This document shows, piece after piece, positions 1 through 8,316 of a DNA stretch of 64,000 nucleotides. The notes beneath the pieces are model-generated. The model was given only the letters and a program-made list of their open reading frames with translations, was not told the DNA's origin and searched no databases. Source of the stretch: Fluviirhizobium alvei (GTDB lineage: Bacteria > Pseudomonadota > Alphaproteobacteria > Rhizobiales > Rhizobiaceae); assembly GCF_030551875.1 (NCBI RefSeq), contig NZ_JAUOZU010000007.1, positions 186,001 to 250,000 on the forward strand. Reading direction: 5' to 3'. Both the position numbers and the translations under genes were made by a program. Position 1 is the stretch's first letter; every line of letters starts with the position of its first letter.

Positions 1-339
1 CCAGATCTTCACTGACAGCGTCACCGGAAATTTCGTGTAGGTCTTGATGTAGCCGGCCGGCATCAGCCCGGAGGCAAAGATGATCGCTGCAAACAGCATC
101 AGCAGAAGTGTGATATGCGCGGTGAAAACCGGCGGCACATAGAGAATGTCGGTCTCCTGCCGCGCCTCGCCGAAGCCGTAGGCCAGCAGGGCAAGGAAAA
201 CGATCGAGAGAATGCCGTGGACAGCCTGAAACACGGTCTTTCCGAAGCGCGCGATCAGGTTTTCCCGCAATCCGGGCGCCAGGACCCGCATGAGGTGAAG
301 TCCGATGAAGAGGATAAGCCCCGCGACGAATAAAGCCAT
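1..339 (-). CDS. NnrU family membrane protein (3' part outside window)
   Basis: The minus-strand frame opens at an ATG (337-339) and runs off the left edge after 113 codons, so the C-terminal half is missing. It starts MALFVAGLILFIGLHLMR and has at least three hydrophobic segments (about residues 2-20, 38-58 and 72-92) separated by short polar loops. This matches the N-terminus of the NnrU family of integral membrane proteins, first noted beside nitrite and nitric-oxide reductase genes. The biochemical role of the family is not established. No denitrification gene is visible in this window, so the context neither supports nor contradicts that role. The family call rests on overall hydrophobic pattern and remembered sequence, not on a catalytic motif. 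Confidence 0.7.
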   Translation of the reverse strand, partial: MALFVAGLILFIGLHLMRVLAPGLRENLIARFGKTVFQAVHGILSIVFLALLAYGFGEARQETDILYVPPVFTAHITLLLMLFAAIIFASGLMPAGYIKTYTKFPVTLSVKIW

Positions 340-476
340 GTTTCTGCCTTCCGACCAATTGCCGGCGATTGATTGCACAATCCGGCGGCGCGGAGACCGA
401 AGCCTCGATCACGATCGACCGGATCCACGCTCTTATCTGCTAAAGGAAGGAAATTCCAGCCCCACGGCGGTTTGCG

Positions 477-3400
477 CTAACCATGCTCTCCGAAGAGCAG
501 GCCGTTGTGACGATCCTCGAGCCAGATGCGGATCTTTTCTTCCAGCCGCTCGGGGCTCAAGGGTTTGACGATCATGTCGTCCATGCCGGCTTCCAGACAC
601 ATATCGCGATCTCCGTTGCATATGGCCGCCGAGACGCCAATGATCGGTACGCGGTCGCCGCTGCCCTGTTCCAGGCCGCGGATCTGCCGGGAGGCTTCCA
701 GACCATCCATTTCAGGCATCAGCATATCCATGAAGATGATCAGGGGCCGGCCGTGCTTCCAGGCCTCGATCGCCTCAATGCCTGTTGAGGCGATGTGATA
801 TCGGATGCCGATCCCGTCGAGGATCTGGGCGAAAACGATCTTGTTGATTTCGTTGTCCTCGGCAACAAGCACGTCGAAGGCCCCCTCGACAGAGGCTGGT
901 GGCGGTTCGACATCGGCAATCGCGATCGAAGGCGAAGCTACTGCAGGCGCAGTCGTTGCAGGATTCGGTTCTTTGGTCGCGAATGTCCGTGCGACAGGCA
1001 AACCGGTCCGGTTGGTCCAGATGTTTTGACGCCGGCGGCTGCGAATGACATCGATCAGCGTTTCCCGGAGCACGGCGCTACGCACGGGTTTTGCGATATG
1101 CGCATCGATATCATGGACGGCAATGTAACCGTCCGGGGAGGAGGTTTCGCGCGATGAGAGAAGGATGATCGCAGTGCTATCGTTGGAACGATCCTGACGG
1201 ATCTGGCGGACAATTTCGGGACCGAAACCACCCGTCGCATCGATATCCAGGACGATGGCATCGACCGGAACCTGGTCGGCCTTTGCTGACGCCAATGTCG
1301 AAAGGCAAACAGAGGCATCCATTGCCGCAGCACAATCGAAACCCCAGCTCTGGATTTCGGACTGGAGATAGGTCCGGCTTACCGGGTTCTTTGCGAGCAG
1401 AAGAACGGACGACGATTCCACGATGGCTGGCAAATCAGCGACCCTGGGACGATCGGCGGTCACCGGAGCGGACAGGGTCAGCGTAAAAACGGAGCCTTGC
1501 CCCTCCTGGCTTCTGGCGGTCACGTTGCCACCCAGAAGATTGGCGAGACGCTGCGAGATCGCCAGTCCGAGACCGGCCCCTTCCTTGTGGCCAGCCGCAC
1601 CGCTCCGCGAGAACTTTTCGAAAATGCGCTCGATCTTCTCTGCTGGGATACCGATACCGGTGTCCTCGACATCGATTTCGAGCATCGCCTCGTTGTCGCC
1701 ACTGCTCCTGCTGCGCATGGTGGCGACGACATGGCCTCTTTCGGTATATTTGACGGCATTGCCGATCAGGTTCGAGAGGATCTGCCGAAAGCGCCCCGCA
1801 TCGCCGAGGATGACGGCCGGCAATTCGCCCTCGTGGCGCATGATCAATTCGATGCCCTTTTCGCTGGCTGCGGCGGCATGCAGGACTGCAACATCCTCAA
1901 GGGCAGCAAATGGGTCGAACGGAGCCGAACGGATCTGGACCTGCCCGGAATCGATACGCGAAAAATCGAGAATATCCTTGATGATCGTCAGAAGCGCATT
2001 GCCGGATTTCTGGATGATGTCGACATAGGCTTTCTGCCGCGCATCGAGACCCGATTTCGAGAGGATTTCCGCCATCCCCAGAATGCCGTTCATCGGGGTG
2101 CGGATTTCGATGCCCATATTGGCAAGAAACTCGGATTTGGCCCTATCGGCAGCCTCGGCCTTCGCCAGAAGATGCTTCAGTTCCGCTTCGCGTCGTACGA
2201 CCTCGGTATGGTCGTCACAAAGAATGACCATCTGGCCGTTGCTCAGCGGCCGCATGTCGAGCTGAACCCAACGCTCTGAATCGAGACGAAATTTATAGGA
2301 AACAGCGCGACGTTCATTGACCGCCGCTTCGAAGCGGCGGAACTGCTGCTCGATCTGCTGCTCATCCAGATCCGGGTTCTGGCGTGATGTTTCCATGAAG
2401 ACATCGACCCAGCGACCACCGGGCACCAGCAGTTGGTCCGGCACATTGATCACGTCGGCCAGGCAATGGTTGGCGAGGATGATCTGATCGCCTTCGAGCA
2501 CCATCAGCCCCTCGGGCATGGCATCCGTCGCGTTCCGAACGAGATTGTAGGCGCGTTCCGCAGCGAGATGCGCCTCACGCGCCTCAAGATCGCGCATCCG
2601 CATCTCGGTCAGGTCGACATAGGACAGGACATAGCTTCCGCTGGACAGTTTGATACCGGAATAAAGCGTCACGGTTCCGTCGTGGAAAACGACTTCTCTG
2701 GCATCGATCGGACCGCGGCGGATCTCCTCCAGACGGTCGCGGCAGTAGCTTTCCAAATCCGGATGGCTCTGCGGCGTATGGCCCGCCTTGAAGTTGTGGC
2801 GAAGCAGATCCTCGAATGGGCGACCGACCAGTTCGCCCTGCCAGCTATCGGCGGCGCCCCCCCAGATCCGAGTGCGATAGGCATCGTTGACCAGCTGGAT
2901 GTTGAGGTCAGAATCGAGAAGGATGAGGCCGACATTGATACCCGAGACGATATGCTCGAAGTCTCGCTGCAACGCCTCTGCCTTGGCATTGGCTTCATGC
3001 ATCTGCCGCTCATGCCGGCGCATCTCGGAGATATCCATGAAGGAGCCGACGACATAACGGGCACCTGTCTCGGTGACCAGGCGCGACACCTTGCCGATTG
3101 TATCGACAAGCTTTTGGTCGCCGGTCCGGATTTGCCGCTCGATTTCGAAGGCTTGCCCGTCATTTAGCAGCTTCTGGTTCGCATCCCATACCGCGAAACC
3201 GACCGACCCATAGGTGTCAAGTTCCGTTGTGCCGATGAGCGTATCGACCGGCAGGTTGAAAAAGTCCCCGAAGGCTGGATTGGCATAGAGCAGTCGATGG
3301 TCGGAATCACGAGCGTAGGAAGGGACAGGCAGATGATCCAGAAGCGTCCGGTATAGTGAAACATCCTCGATATGTTTCTCGAGCGCGAGTTCCCGGTTCT

Positions 3401-4253
3401 TCGCTTCGGTGACATCGATCCTGAGCCCGACCAGGCTGCCGTCATCCAGGCGGCGGTTGACACTGCGGATCCAGATGCCACTGGGCAATCTTAGAAATTC
3501 TTCGCTTTCGGTGCTGGAATAGGTCTTCAGCCGGGCCTCGATCCACTCTTCGCGGCTGCCAGTGTAGTTTGCGAGGGTTGCCGGATAGTGTTGCATGATA
3601 CGGTCGTAGGCAAGCTCGGCGATCTCCCGGATTTGCATACCGAGGTAGACCTGGCCGATGACATGGCCGTAATATTCTTCCAGCTTTTCATTATAGTAGG
3701 TCAGCCTTCCATCTGCGCTCCAGATGCAGATGCCGACATCAAAGGCTCGGATCAGTTGTTCAGCTTGATGAATGTCGATACCGCCGCCCGCCCCCTTGAT
3801 CTGCGGCTCTGGCTGTTCTTCGGCTACCGGAGGTTCCGGAGCGATATCAAGGACCGGTTCATCGCGTTTTTGATGGTCGGACAGACTCGACGAGACCGCC
3901 GAGAGATCGCCAAAGATGCAATAGAGATAGGTCTGGCCATCCGCGAGCGTGAAGCGCTCGAGCTCGACGCGGTAGCGCCCACGTCCATAGGGATCGGCAT
4001 AGTGACTGGATTGGTCCTCTCCGAAGACGATACAGGCGCGCTCGCGGTCATAAAGCCCCAGAAGGGATTCGATTTCCTCGTGATCGCTGCTCGACGTGCC
4101 GACGAAGTCCGAAATCGTTCCATTGAACAGGTCCGCAAAGGCCTGATTGACCGCAACATAGACGAGTTCGCTGTTCTTGATAAAGGCAGGCGTCGGCAGA
4201 CCGTTGATGCGGTCGCAGATTTTCTCGAGCAGCGGGTCCCTGTAATAGATCAC
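477..4253 (-). CDS. Hybrid PAS-domain sensor histidine kinase/response regulator lacking the phospho-acceptor His
   Basis: This 1258-residue cytoplasmic protein starts at GTG with GGGAG six bases upstream. In order I see PAS-like segments (about residues 9-117, 165-285, 300-410, 430-550, 575-690), a DHp helix (about 700-770), a HATPase_c domain (about 815-930) and two receiver domains (about 950-1070 and 1135-1250). The ATPase boxes are intact: N box LIGNAVKYT, G1 DTGIGIP, G2 GAGLGLAIS. The H-box that normally reads MSHEIRTPMNG reads MGIEIRTPMNG, so the conserved His is Ile715. The first receiver keeps an acceptor-like Asp (VLDID) but its N-terminal acidic pair is replaced by Ala-Lys (LLLAKNP). 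The second is canonical (VAEDNE, MDMLMPEMDG, KPL). No transmembrane segment is seen. It may act as a signal integrator or rely on another kinase; the loss is read directly from the codons. Confidence 0.9.
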   Translation of the reverse strand: MIYYRDPLLEKICDRINGLPTPAFIKNSELVYVAVNQAFADLFNGTISDFVGTSSSDHEEIESLLGLYDRERACIVFGEDQSSHYADPYGRGRYRVELERFTLADGQTYLYCIFGDLSAVSSSLSDHQKRDEPVLDIAPEPPVAEEQPEPQIKGAGGGIDIHQAEQLIRAFDVGICIWSADGRLTYYNEKLEEYYGHVIGQVYLGMQIREIAELAYDRIMQHYPATLANYTGSREEWIEARLKTYSSTESEEFLRLPSGIWIRSVNRRLDDGSLVGLRIDVTEAKNRELALEKHIEDVSLYRTLLDHLPVPSYARDSDHRLLYANPAFGDFFNLPVDTLIGTTELDTYGSVGFAVWDANQKLLNDGQAFEIERQIRTGDQKLVDTIGKVSRLVTETGARYVVGSFMDISEMRRHERQMHEANAKAEALQRDFEHIVSGINVGLILLDSDLNIQLVNDAYRTRIWGGAADSWQGELVGRPFEDLLRHNFKAGHTPQSHPDLESYCRDRLEEIRRGPIDAREVVFHDGTVTLYSGIKLSSGSYVLSYVDLTEMRMRDLEAREAHLAAERAYNLVRNATDAMPEGLMVLEGDQIILANHCLADVINVPDQLLVPGGRWVDVFMETSRQNPDLDEQQIEQQFRRFEAAVNERRAVSYKFRLDSERWVQLDMRPLSNGQMVILCDDHTEVVRREAELKHLLAKAEAADRAKSEFLANMGIEIRTPMNGILGMAEILSKSGLDARQKAYVDIIQKSGNALLTIIKDILDFSRIDSGQVQIRSAPFDPFAALEDVAVLHAAAASEKGIELIMRHEGELPAVILGDAGRFRQILSNLIGNAVKYTERGHVVATMRSRSSGDNEAMLEIDVEDTGIGIPAEKIERIFEKFSRSGAAGHKEGAGLGLAISQRLANLLGGNVTARSQEGQGSVFTLTLSAPVTADRPRVADLPAIVESSSVLLLAKNPVSRTYLQSEIQSWGFDCAAAMDASVCLSTLASAKADQVPVDAIVLDIDATGGFGPEIVRQIRQDRSNDSTAIILLSSRETSSPDGYIAVHDIDAHIAKPVRSAVLRETLIDVIRSRRRQNIWTNRTGLPVARTFATKEPNPATTAPAVASPSIAIADVEPPPASVEGAFDVLVAEDNEINKIVFAQILDGIGIRYHIASTGIEAIEAWKHGRPLIIFMDMLMPEMDGLEASRQIRGLEQGSGDRVPIIGVSAAICNGDRDMCLEAGMDDMIVKPLSPERLEEKIRIWLEDRHNGLLFGEHG

Positions 4254-4328
4254 TCACGTCTCCCTAGGCGTGTTTCTGCTCTAGCACTCGCGTCATAAAC
4301 AATCGGTTAACCATAACGAAATTTCGAC

Positions 4329-4353
4329 TGGGGAACGCCGGTCGGTTTCCCCA
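4329..4353. promoter_or_regulatory. Inverted repeat in the sensor kinase / mttB-like divergent intergenic region
   Basis: Arms TGGGGAA (4329-4335) and TTCCCCA (4347-4353) are perfect inverted repeats around an 11-base spacer. They lie in the 285-base gap between the divergent sensor kinase and methyltransferase genes. They could be an operator or a leader hairpin of the methyltransferase transcript. I recognise no corrinoid riboswitch or other named element in this gap. Confidence 0.3.
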
Positions 4354-4538
4354 CCGAAAACCGTCTCCGATTGTTTCTCCTATTGCTCCAACATTGCGCG
4401 GAGTTCGCGCCGCATTCGGGGCAGTCTCTTTGCTGCCTGCGCCAAGGAACGAAGAAATCGTGTCGTATTTGCCCGCTGTCAGGCGGCAGCAGTTCTGCGA
4501 TGATCCAACCATGCAAGCATGAATGCCGGGGAGCCAGG

Positions 4539-6113
4539 ATGACCGCAGAAAACAAGACAGTCTTGACCGAAACAGAAGTCGGAGAGCAGCGTCGTCGCAG
4601 GTCCGGACGCGGCGGGGATCGTACCCGTCGTATGAGCGGCCCGTCCTATCTCAACCTGATCAATGACCGTAAAAAGGTCGATCTCATTTCCGAGGACCAG
4701 CTTGAGGCAATCCACAATGCATCGCTGACCGTTCTTGAAGAAATCGGCATCGATGTGATCCTGCCCGAGGCGCGCGAGCGCATGAAGGCCGCCGGCGCCG
4801 ATGTTGAGGCGGGCACCGAGCGCGTGCGTTTCGACCGCGGCCTGATCATGGACATGATCTCGACCATCCCGTCGGAATTTACCCTGCATGCCCGCAACCC
4901 GGTCCGCAATGTCCGCATCGGCGGCAACAATCTCGTTTTCGCGCAGATCGCATCCGCTCCCTTCGTATCGGACATGGAAGGTGGTCGCCGCACCGGAAAC
5001 CAGGCGGATTTCCGCAATCTGGTCAAGCTCGCCCAATGCTACGATGTCGTGCATATGACCGGCGGCTATCCGGTGGAACCGGTCGATGTCCACGCATCGG
5101 TGCGCCATCTCGACTGCCTGTCGGATCTCGTCAAGCTCACCGACAAGGTGTTTCATGCCTATTCGCTCGGCAAGGAACGCAACCAGGATGCGCTCGAGAT
5201 TGCCCGGATCGGCCGCGGCATCAGCCGCGAGCAACTCGAAAGCGAACCGTCGCTCTTCACGATCATCAACTCCTCGTCGCCGCTCCGGCTCGATGCACCG
5301 ATGATGCAGGGCATCATCGAAATGTCGTCCGCCAACCAGGTGGTGGTGCTGACACCCTTCACTCTGGCAGGTGCGATGGCGCCAGTGACCGTCGCAGGCG
5401 CCCTCGTGATGCAGAATGCCGAAGCTCTTGCAGGGCTGGCCTTCACCCAGATGGTGAGGCGTGGTGCGCCGGCCGTCTATGGTGGCTTCACCTCCAACGT
5501 CGACATGAAGAGTGGCGCACCAGCCTTTGGAACGCCGGAATATATGAAGGCCGTGATCGCCGGCGGCCAGCTCGCGCGCCGTTACGGCATTCCCTACCGT
5601 ACCTCAAACACCAATGCGGCCAACACGATCGATGCTCAGGCTGCGTACGAATCGGTCTTCTCGCTCTGGGGCGTGATCGAAGGCGGAGGCAATCTGATCA
5701 TGCATTCGGCCGGATGGACCGAAGGCGGGCTGACCGCATCCTACGAGAAATTCATTCTCGATGTGGACCTTCTGCAGATGGTCGCAGAGTTCCTCAAGCC
5801 TCTGGACGTAAGCCCCGACACGCTTGCGCTCGACGCGATCCGGGATGTCGGACCGGGGGGCCATTTCTTCGGAACCCAGCACACGCTCGACCGCTATGAA
5901 ACGGCCTTCTATTCGCCGATCCTGTCGGATTGGCGCAACAATGAAACCTGGGTGGAAGCCGGCAAGCCGACGACGTTCGATCATGCCAACCGGGTCTGGA
6001 AGGAAAAGCTTGCCGCCTATGAACGCCCCGCCATCGATCCGGCGATCGAAGAAGAACTCGACGCCTTCGTTGCCCGCCGCAAGGCAGAAGGTGGCGTGCC
6101 GACCGATTTCTGA
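4539..6113 (+). CDS. MttB-family (trimethylamine methyltransferase family, COG5598) methyltransferase
   Basis: The 524-residue protein belongs to the MttB superfamily of corrinoid-dependent methyltransferases, which demethylate quaternary or tertiary amines such as trimethylamine or glycine betaine. The start chosen is ATG 4539 (MTAENKTVLTETEV), with GGGGAG (4528-4533) five bases upstream; an upstream in-frame extension has no such site. The reading frame has no internal stop, so this is a non-pyrrolysine member, which argues against true trimethylamine activity and for a betaine-type substrate. The first 40 residues are Arg-rich and precede the conserved TIM-barrel-like body (about 45-515). 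No corrinoid protein, reductive activator or transporter gene adjoins it. A strong terminator hairpin follows, so it appears monocistronic. The substrate is unknown. Confidence 0.85.
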   Translation: MTAENKTVLTETEVGEQRRRRSGRGGDRTRRMSGPSYLNLINDRKKVDLISEDQLEAIHNASLTVLEEIGIDVILPEARERMKAAGADVEAGTERVRFDRGLIMDMISTIPSEFTLHARNPVRNVRIGGNNLVFAQIASAPFVSDMEGGRRTGNQADFRNLVKLAQCYDVVHMTGGYPVEPVDVHASVRHLDCLSDLVKLTDKVFHAYSLGKERNQDALEIARIGRGISREQLESEPSLFTIINSSSPLRLDAPMMQGIIEMSSANQVVVLTPFTLAGAMAPVTVAGALVMQNAEALAGLAFTQMVRRGAPAVYGGFTSNVDMKSGAPAFGTPEYMKAVIAGGQLARRYGIPYRTSNTNAANTIDAQAAYESVFSLWGVIEGGGNLIMHSAGWTEGGLTASYEKFILDVDLLQMVAEFLKPLDVSPDTLALDAIRDVGPGGHFFGTQHTLDRYETAFYSPILSDWRNNETWVEAGKPTTFDHANRVWKEKLAAYERPAIDPAIEEELDAFVARRKAEGGVPTDF

Positions 6114-6129
6114 TCGAAGCACAGGCAAA

Positions 6130-6158
6130 GGCCCGGATGCGGGGAGCACATCCGGGCC
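6130..6158 (+). terminator. Hairpin terminator after mttB-like gene
   Basis: GGCCCGGATG (6130-6139) pairs perfectly with CATCCGGGCC (6149-6158) around a nine-base loop, 17 bases after the methyltransferase stop. A TCTTCG stretch follows instead of a clean T-tract. It lies between two convergent genes and may serve both. Confidence 0.65.
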
Positions 6159-6198
6159 TCTTCGCCGCGGCTTGTGCAAGGCCGCGACGCTACGGAAC

Positions 6199-6762
6199 TC
6201 AGGACCGGCGCTTGCGTCCGGTGAACATGGCGCGAACGAGATTTTCGCGATGTTCGAAACTGGCCAGAACGACACCTGCCACATGCAGGGCAATAAGGCC
6301 GATGGTCAGATAGACCAGGGTTTCATGCAGCTCTTCGACCCATTCGATGCCCCAATAGGCATCCGTGGTCATCATGTATCCGCTGGTCGCAATGCCTGCG
6401 ATCATCAGAAGCAGAGCCACCACCATGGCGCCCCCTGCCGGATTGTGACCGAGATACCGTTGCGCCCGCATCCGCACCGTATCGAAGAGGAAGCCGATAA
6501 CGGTGCCTGGGCTGAAGATGAAATCCGAAAAACGTGCATGCCGGGAACCGACCAGCCCCCAAAGCACCCGCAGCAGGATCAATGTGCCGATGGCATATCC
6601 GGAATAGATGTGCGCGGATTTCCATTCGTCACCCGTCAGGAACGAGAAGGCGAACAGGCCAACGAGCGACCAGTGAAAGATCCGGACAAACGGGTCCCAG
6701 ACCTTCACGGTCGGGGACGGGCTCTTGCCGTCCCCTGCGACCACATCAGCGTTGGCAACCAT
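6199..6762 (-). CDS. Cytochrome b561 family di-haem membrane protein
   Basis: This 187-residue integral membrane protein has four hydrophobic helices (about residues 28-44, 53-72, 108-130, 142-165). Candidate haem-ligand histidines sit in FHWSLVG, HIYSGYAIG, LHETLVYL and ALHVAGV. This is the layout of the prokaryotic b561 / Ni-Fe hydrogenase b-type subunit family, which passes electrons between the quinone pool and a partner. Its ATG overlaps the stop of the upstream PepSY gene by one base (TGATG), so the two are translationally coupled. Small PepSY proteins commonly pair with b561 proteins and two-component systems. The electron partner is unknown. Confidence 0.85.
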   Translation of the reverse strand: MVANADVVAGDGKSPSPTVKVWDPFVRIFHWSLVGLFAFSFLTGDEWKSAHIYSGYAIGTLILLRVLWGLVGSRHARFSDFIFSPGTVIGFLFDTVRMRAQRYLGHNPAGGAMVVALLLMIAGIATSGYMMTTDAYWGIEWVEELHETLVYLTIGLIALHVAGVVLASFEHRENLVRAMFTGRKRRS

Positions 6763-7037
6763 CAGTCGTCACCGTCCTGGCCGACGACTGCGCCGGTTTC
6801 CGGATTGAAGAGGCTCTCGACCTTGCTGCCCTTGGCATCGATCGCGTAAACCTCGTAGCAGCCGTCCTCGATCTTGATCTTGCGGACGTCATAACCCATG
6901 CCCTTGGCCTTTTCGCGGATCGCATCTTCCGTCATCCACTTGTCCTTCGGAACGTTGCCGCACTTGTCGGATTCGGCATGAGCGGTGGACGCGAGAGCTG
7001 CAAGTGCTACGGTGGCGGCGAGAACGATTGACTTCAT
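6762..7037 (-). CDS. Small secreted PepSY domain protein
   Basis: The product has 91 residues. Residues 1-21 are a signal peptide (MKSIVLAATVALAALASTAHA, cut after AHA), and the mature part carries a single PepSY fold: KWMTEDAIREKAKGMGY, then a strand-rich segment ending in NPETGAV. It is predicted to be periplasmic. AAGGAGATCCCG precedes the ATG, a clear Shine-Dalgarno. It is the first gene of a two-gene operon with the b561 protein and diverges from a second PepSY gene and a two-component system, so it is probably under the same regulator. Two Cys (CGNV and DGCYEV) could form a disulfide. Function is inferred only at the domain level. Confidence 0.85.
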   Translation of the reverse strand: MKSIVLAATVALAALASTAHAESDKCGNVPKDKWMTEDAIREKAKGMGYDVRKIKIEDGCYEVYAIDAKGSKVESLFNPETGAVVGQDGDD

Positions 7038-7106
7038 CGGGATCTCCTTGGATCAACGCGGCGGACTTGATTGCCCGAACCGTTGAATGCACCCTAGGCG
7101 GCCGAA

Positions 7107-7146
7107 CCTGACAGAGGGGTGACCCGTCCTGTCAGGCTTCGGTCAG
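7107..7146. promoter_or_regulatory. Candidate response-regulator operator between divergent PepSY genes
   Basis: A perfect inverted repeat, CCTGACAG (7107-7114) and CTGTCAGG (7129-7136), is followed by a second GTCAG. The two GTCAG copies (7131-7135 and 7142-7146) have an 11-base period, the spacing typical of direct repeats bound by OmpR/PhoP-family regulators. It lies in the only shared upstream region of this cluster. Assignment to the regulator encoded at 7648 is inference. Confidence 0.45.
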
Positions 7147-7169
7147 CTTCACGAACGTAAACATTGCCC

Positions 7170-7517
7170 ATGCAGAAGATACGGACCCGCCTTGCAGCAA
7201 TCCTGATCGCGTCCCTCGCGGGCGCGGCGATGCCGTTGCATGTGCGGGCAGATGGCGACGATCATCGACAATTCGATGATGGCGACATGGACTATGATGA
7301 CGTGCTCGAAGGCGTTCGCGCCGGTCGGCTTCTCTCGCTCGCAAGCATAAAACAGAAAGTGCTGGCCGCCTGGCCCGGCGAAATCGTCGATCTTTCGATC
7401 GACGGGGAGAAAGGAACAGTCATCTACGAGATCAAGATCCTAGCCGCCAACGGCAACCTGATCGAAGTGGAAGTCGACGCCCGCAGCGGCAAGGTCCTCG
7501 AGGTCGAGAACGACTAG
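7170..7517 (+). CDS. Secreted PepSY domain protein
   Basis: The product has about 115 residues. A signal peptide spans roughly 1-27 (MQKIRTRLAAILIASLAGAA, then cleavage near VRA-DG), followed by an acidic stretch (DGDDHRQFDDGDMDYDD) and one PepSY domain (about 45-113) ending in VDARSGKVLEVEND. The ATG at 7170 is used rather than TTG 7164 two codons earlier; neither has a strong ribosome site. It opens the plus-strand arm of the cluster, upstream of an OmpR-family regulator and its kinase. The usual idea for such sets is that PepSY proteins modulate or report an envelope signal; that is inference here. Confidence 0.8.
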   Translation: MQKIRTRLAAILIASLAGAAMPLHVRADGDDHRQFDDGDMDYDDVLEGVRAGRLLSLASIKQKVLAAWPGEIVDLSIDGEKGTVIYEIKILAANGNLIEVEVDARSGKVLEVEND

Positions 7518-7644
7518 GTCAAAACTCAATCAGGATTTGGAGCGTAGTATGCGGAAAAATCGTCCGGTTTTAGAAGCGGATCTGAAGATGGATCGATCAT
7601 TCATCGAGTATCTGCGACGCGCGAAACCTGATTGAGTCTTGACC
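7517..7644. repeat. 128-bp segment bounded by long imperfect inverted repeats
   Basis: Bases 7517-7538 and the reverse complement of 7623-7644 match at 19 of 22 positions (shared core ACTCAATCAGG). They enclose about 84 bases with no convincing gene. The left arm touches the stop codon of the PepSY gene and the right arm ends three bases before the ATG of the response regulator. It could be a MITE-like or palindromic intergenic element, or a long leader stem. No clear target-site duplication is visible. Confidence 0.5.
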
Positions 7645-7647
7645 CTG

Positions 7648-8316
7648 ATGCGCATTCTGCTGGCCGAAGATGATCCCATGATTGCCCGCGATGTCACCCG
7701 GCATCTCGAAGCTGCGGGTTTCAACGTCTATCATGCACCGGATGGCGAGGATGCCTGGTATGCCGGCGACAGTGAAGACTTTGCTGCCGTTGTGCTCGAC
7801 CTCGGGCTGCCGAAACTCGACGGGCTCGCCATTCTCAAGCGCTGGCGCGCTGCGGGCCGCAACATGCCGGTCATCGTTTTAACTGCACGCGGCAACTGGG
7901 AGGAACGGGTCGAAGGCATCGATGCCGGCGCCGACGATTATCTTGGCAAGCCGTTCCGGATGCAGGAGCTTCTGGCACGCCTGCGGGCAGTTCTGCGCCG
8001 CTATTCCGGCCAGGCAAGCCCGGTGATGAGCAGCGGTCCGGTTTCGGTGGACATGCGCCAGCAGACCGTCAGCATCGATGGCAAGCAGGTCGATGTCACC
8101 CCTCTCGAATATCGCTGTGTCGCCACCCTCATGCAGCACCGGACACGCGCCGTATCGCAGGCGGAACTGACCGAGCAACTCTACCACCAGGATTTCGAGC
8201 GCGAGAGCAATTCCGTCGAGGTTCTGATCGGGCGGTTGCGTCGAAAACTCGGCAAGGAGGCCATCCTGACAAGGCGTGGCTTCGGTTATCAGATAGCGCA
8301 GGACGATCCGGAATGA
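7648..8316 (+). CDS. OmpR/PhoP-family response regulator
   Basis: The DNA-binding response regulator has 222 residues. The receiver domain (1-115) has the acidic pair in LLAEDDP, acceptor Asp in VVLDLGLPKLDG, Thr in VLTARG and Lys in LGKPF. A winged-helix C-terminal domain (about 125-220) includes LEYRCVATLM and the recognition region SNSVEVLIGRLRRKLG. The ATG at 7648 is chosen over TTG 7639 because the protein then begins MRILLAEDDP, the usual family N-terminus. Its stop overlaps the kinase start (ATGA), so the pair is co-translated. It resembles PhoP regulators paired with PhoQ-like kinases. The likely target is the divergent PepSY/b561 operon, whose control region has 11-bp spaced GTCAG repeats. 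Confidence 0.93.
   Translation: MRILLAEDDPMIARDVTRHLEAAGFNVYHAPDGEDAWYAGDSEDFAAVVLDLGLPKLDGLAILKRWRAAGRNMPVIVLTARGNWEERVEGIDAGADDYLGKPFRMQELLARLRAVLRRYSGQASPVMSSGPVSVDMRQQTVSIDGKQVDVTPLEYRCVATLMQHRTRAVSQAELTEQLYHQDFERESNSVEVLIGRLRRKLGKEAILTRRGFGYQIAQDDPE

Noticed and set aside
4539-6113. Pyrrolysine-containing trimethylamine methyltransferase
   Set aside because: The frame is uninterrupted to its TGA stop, with no in-frame TAG, so it is the non-pyrrolysine type.
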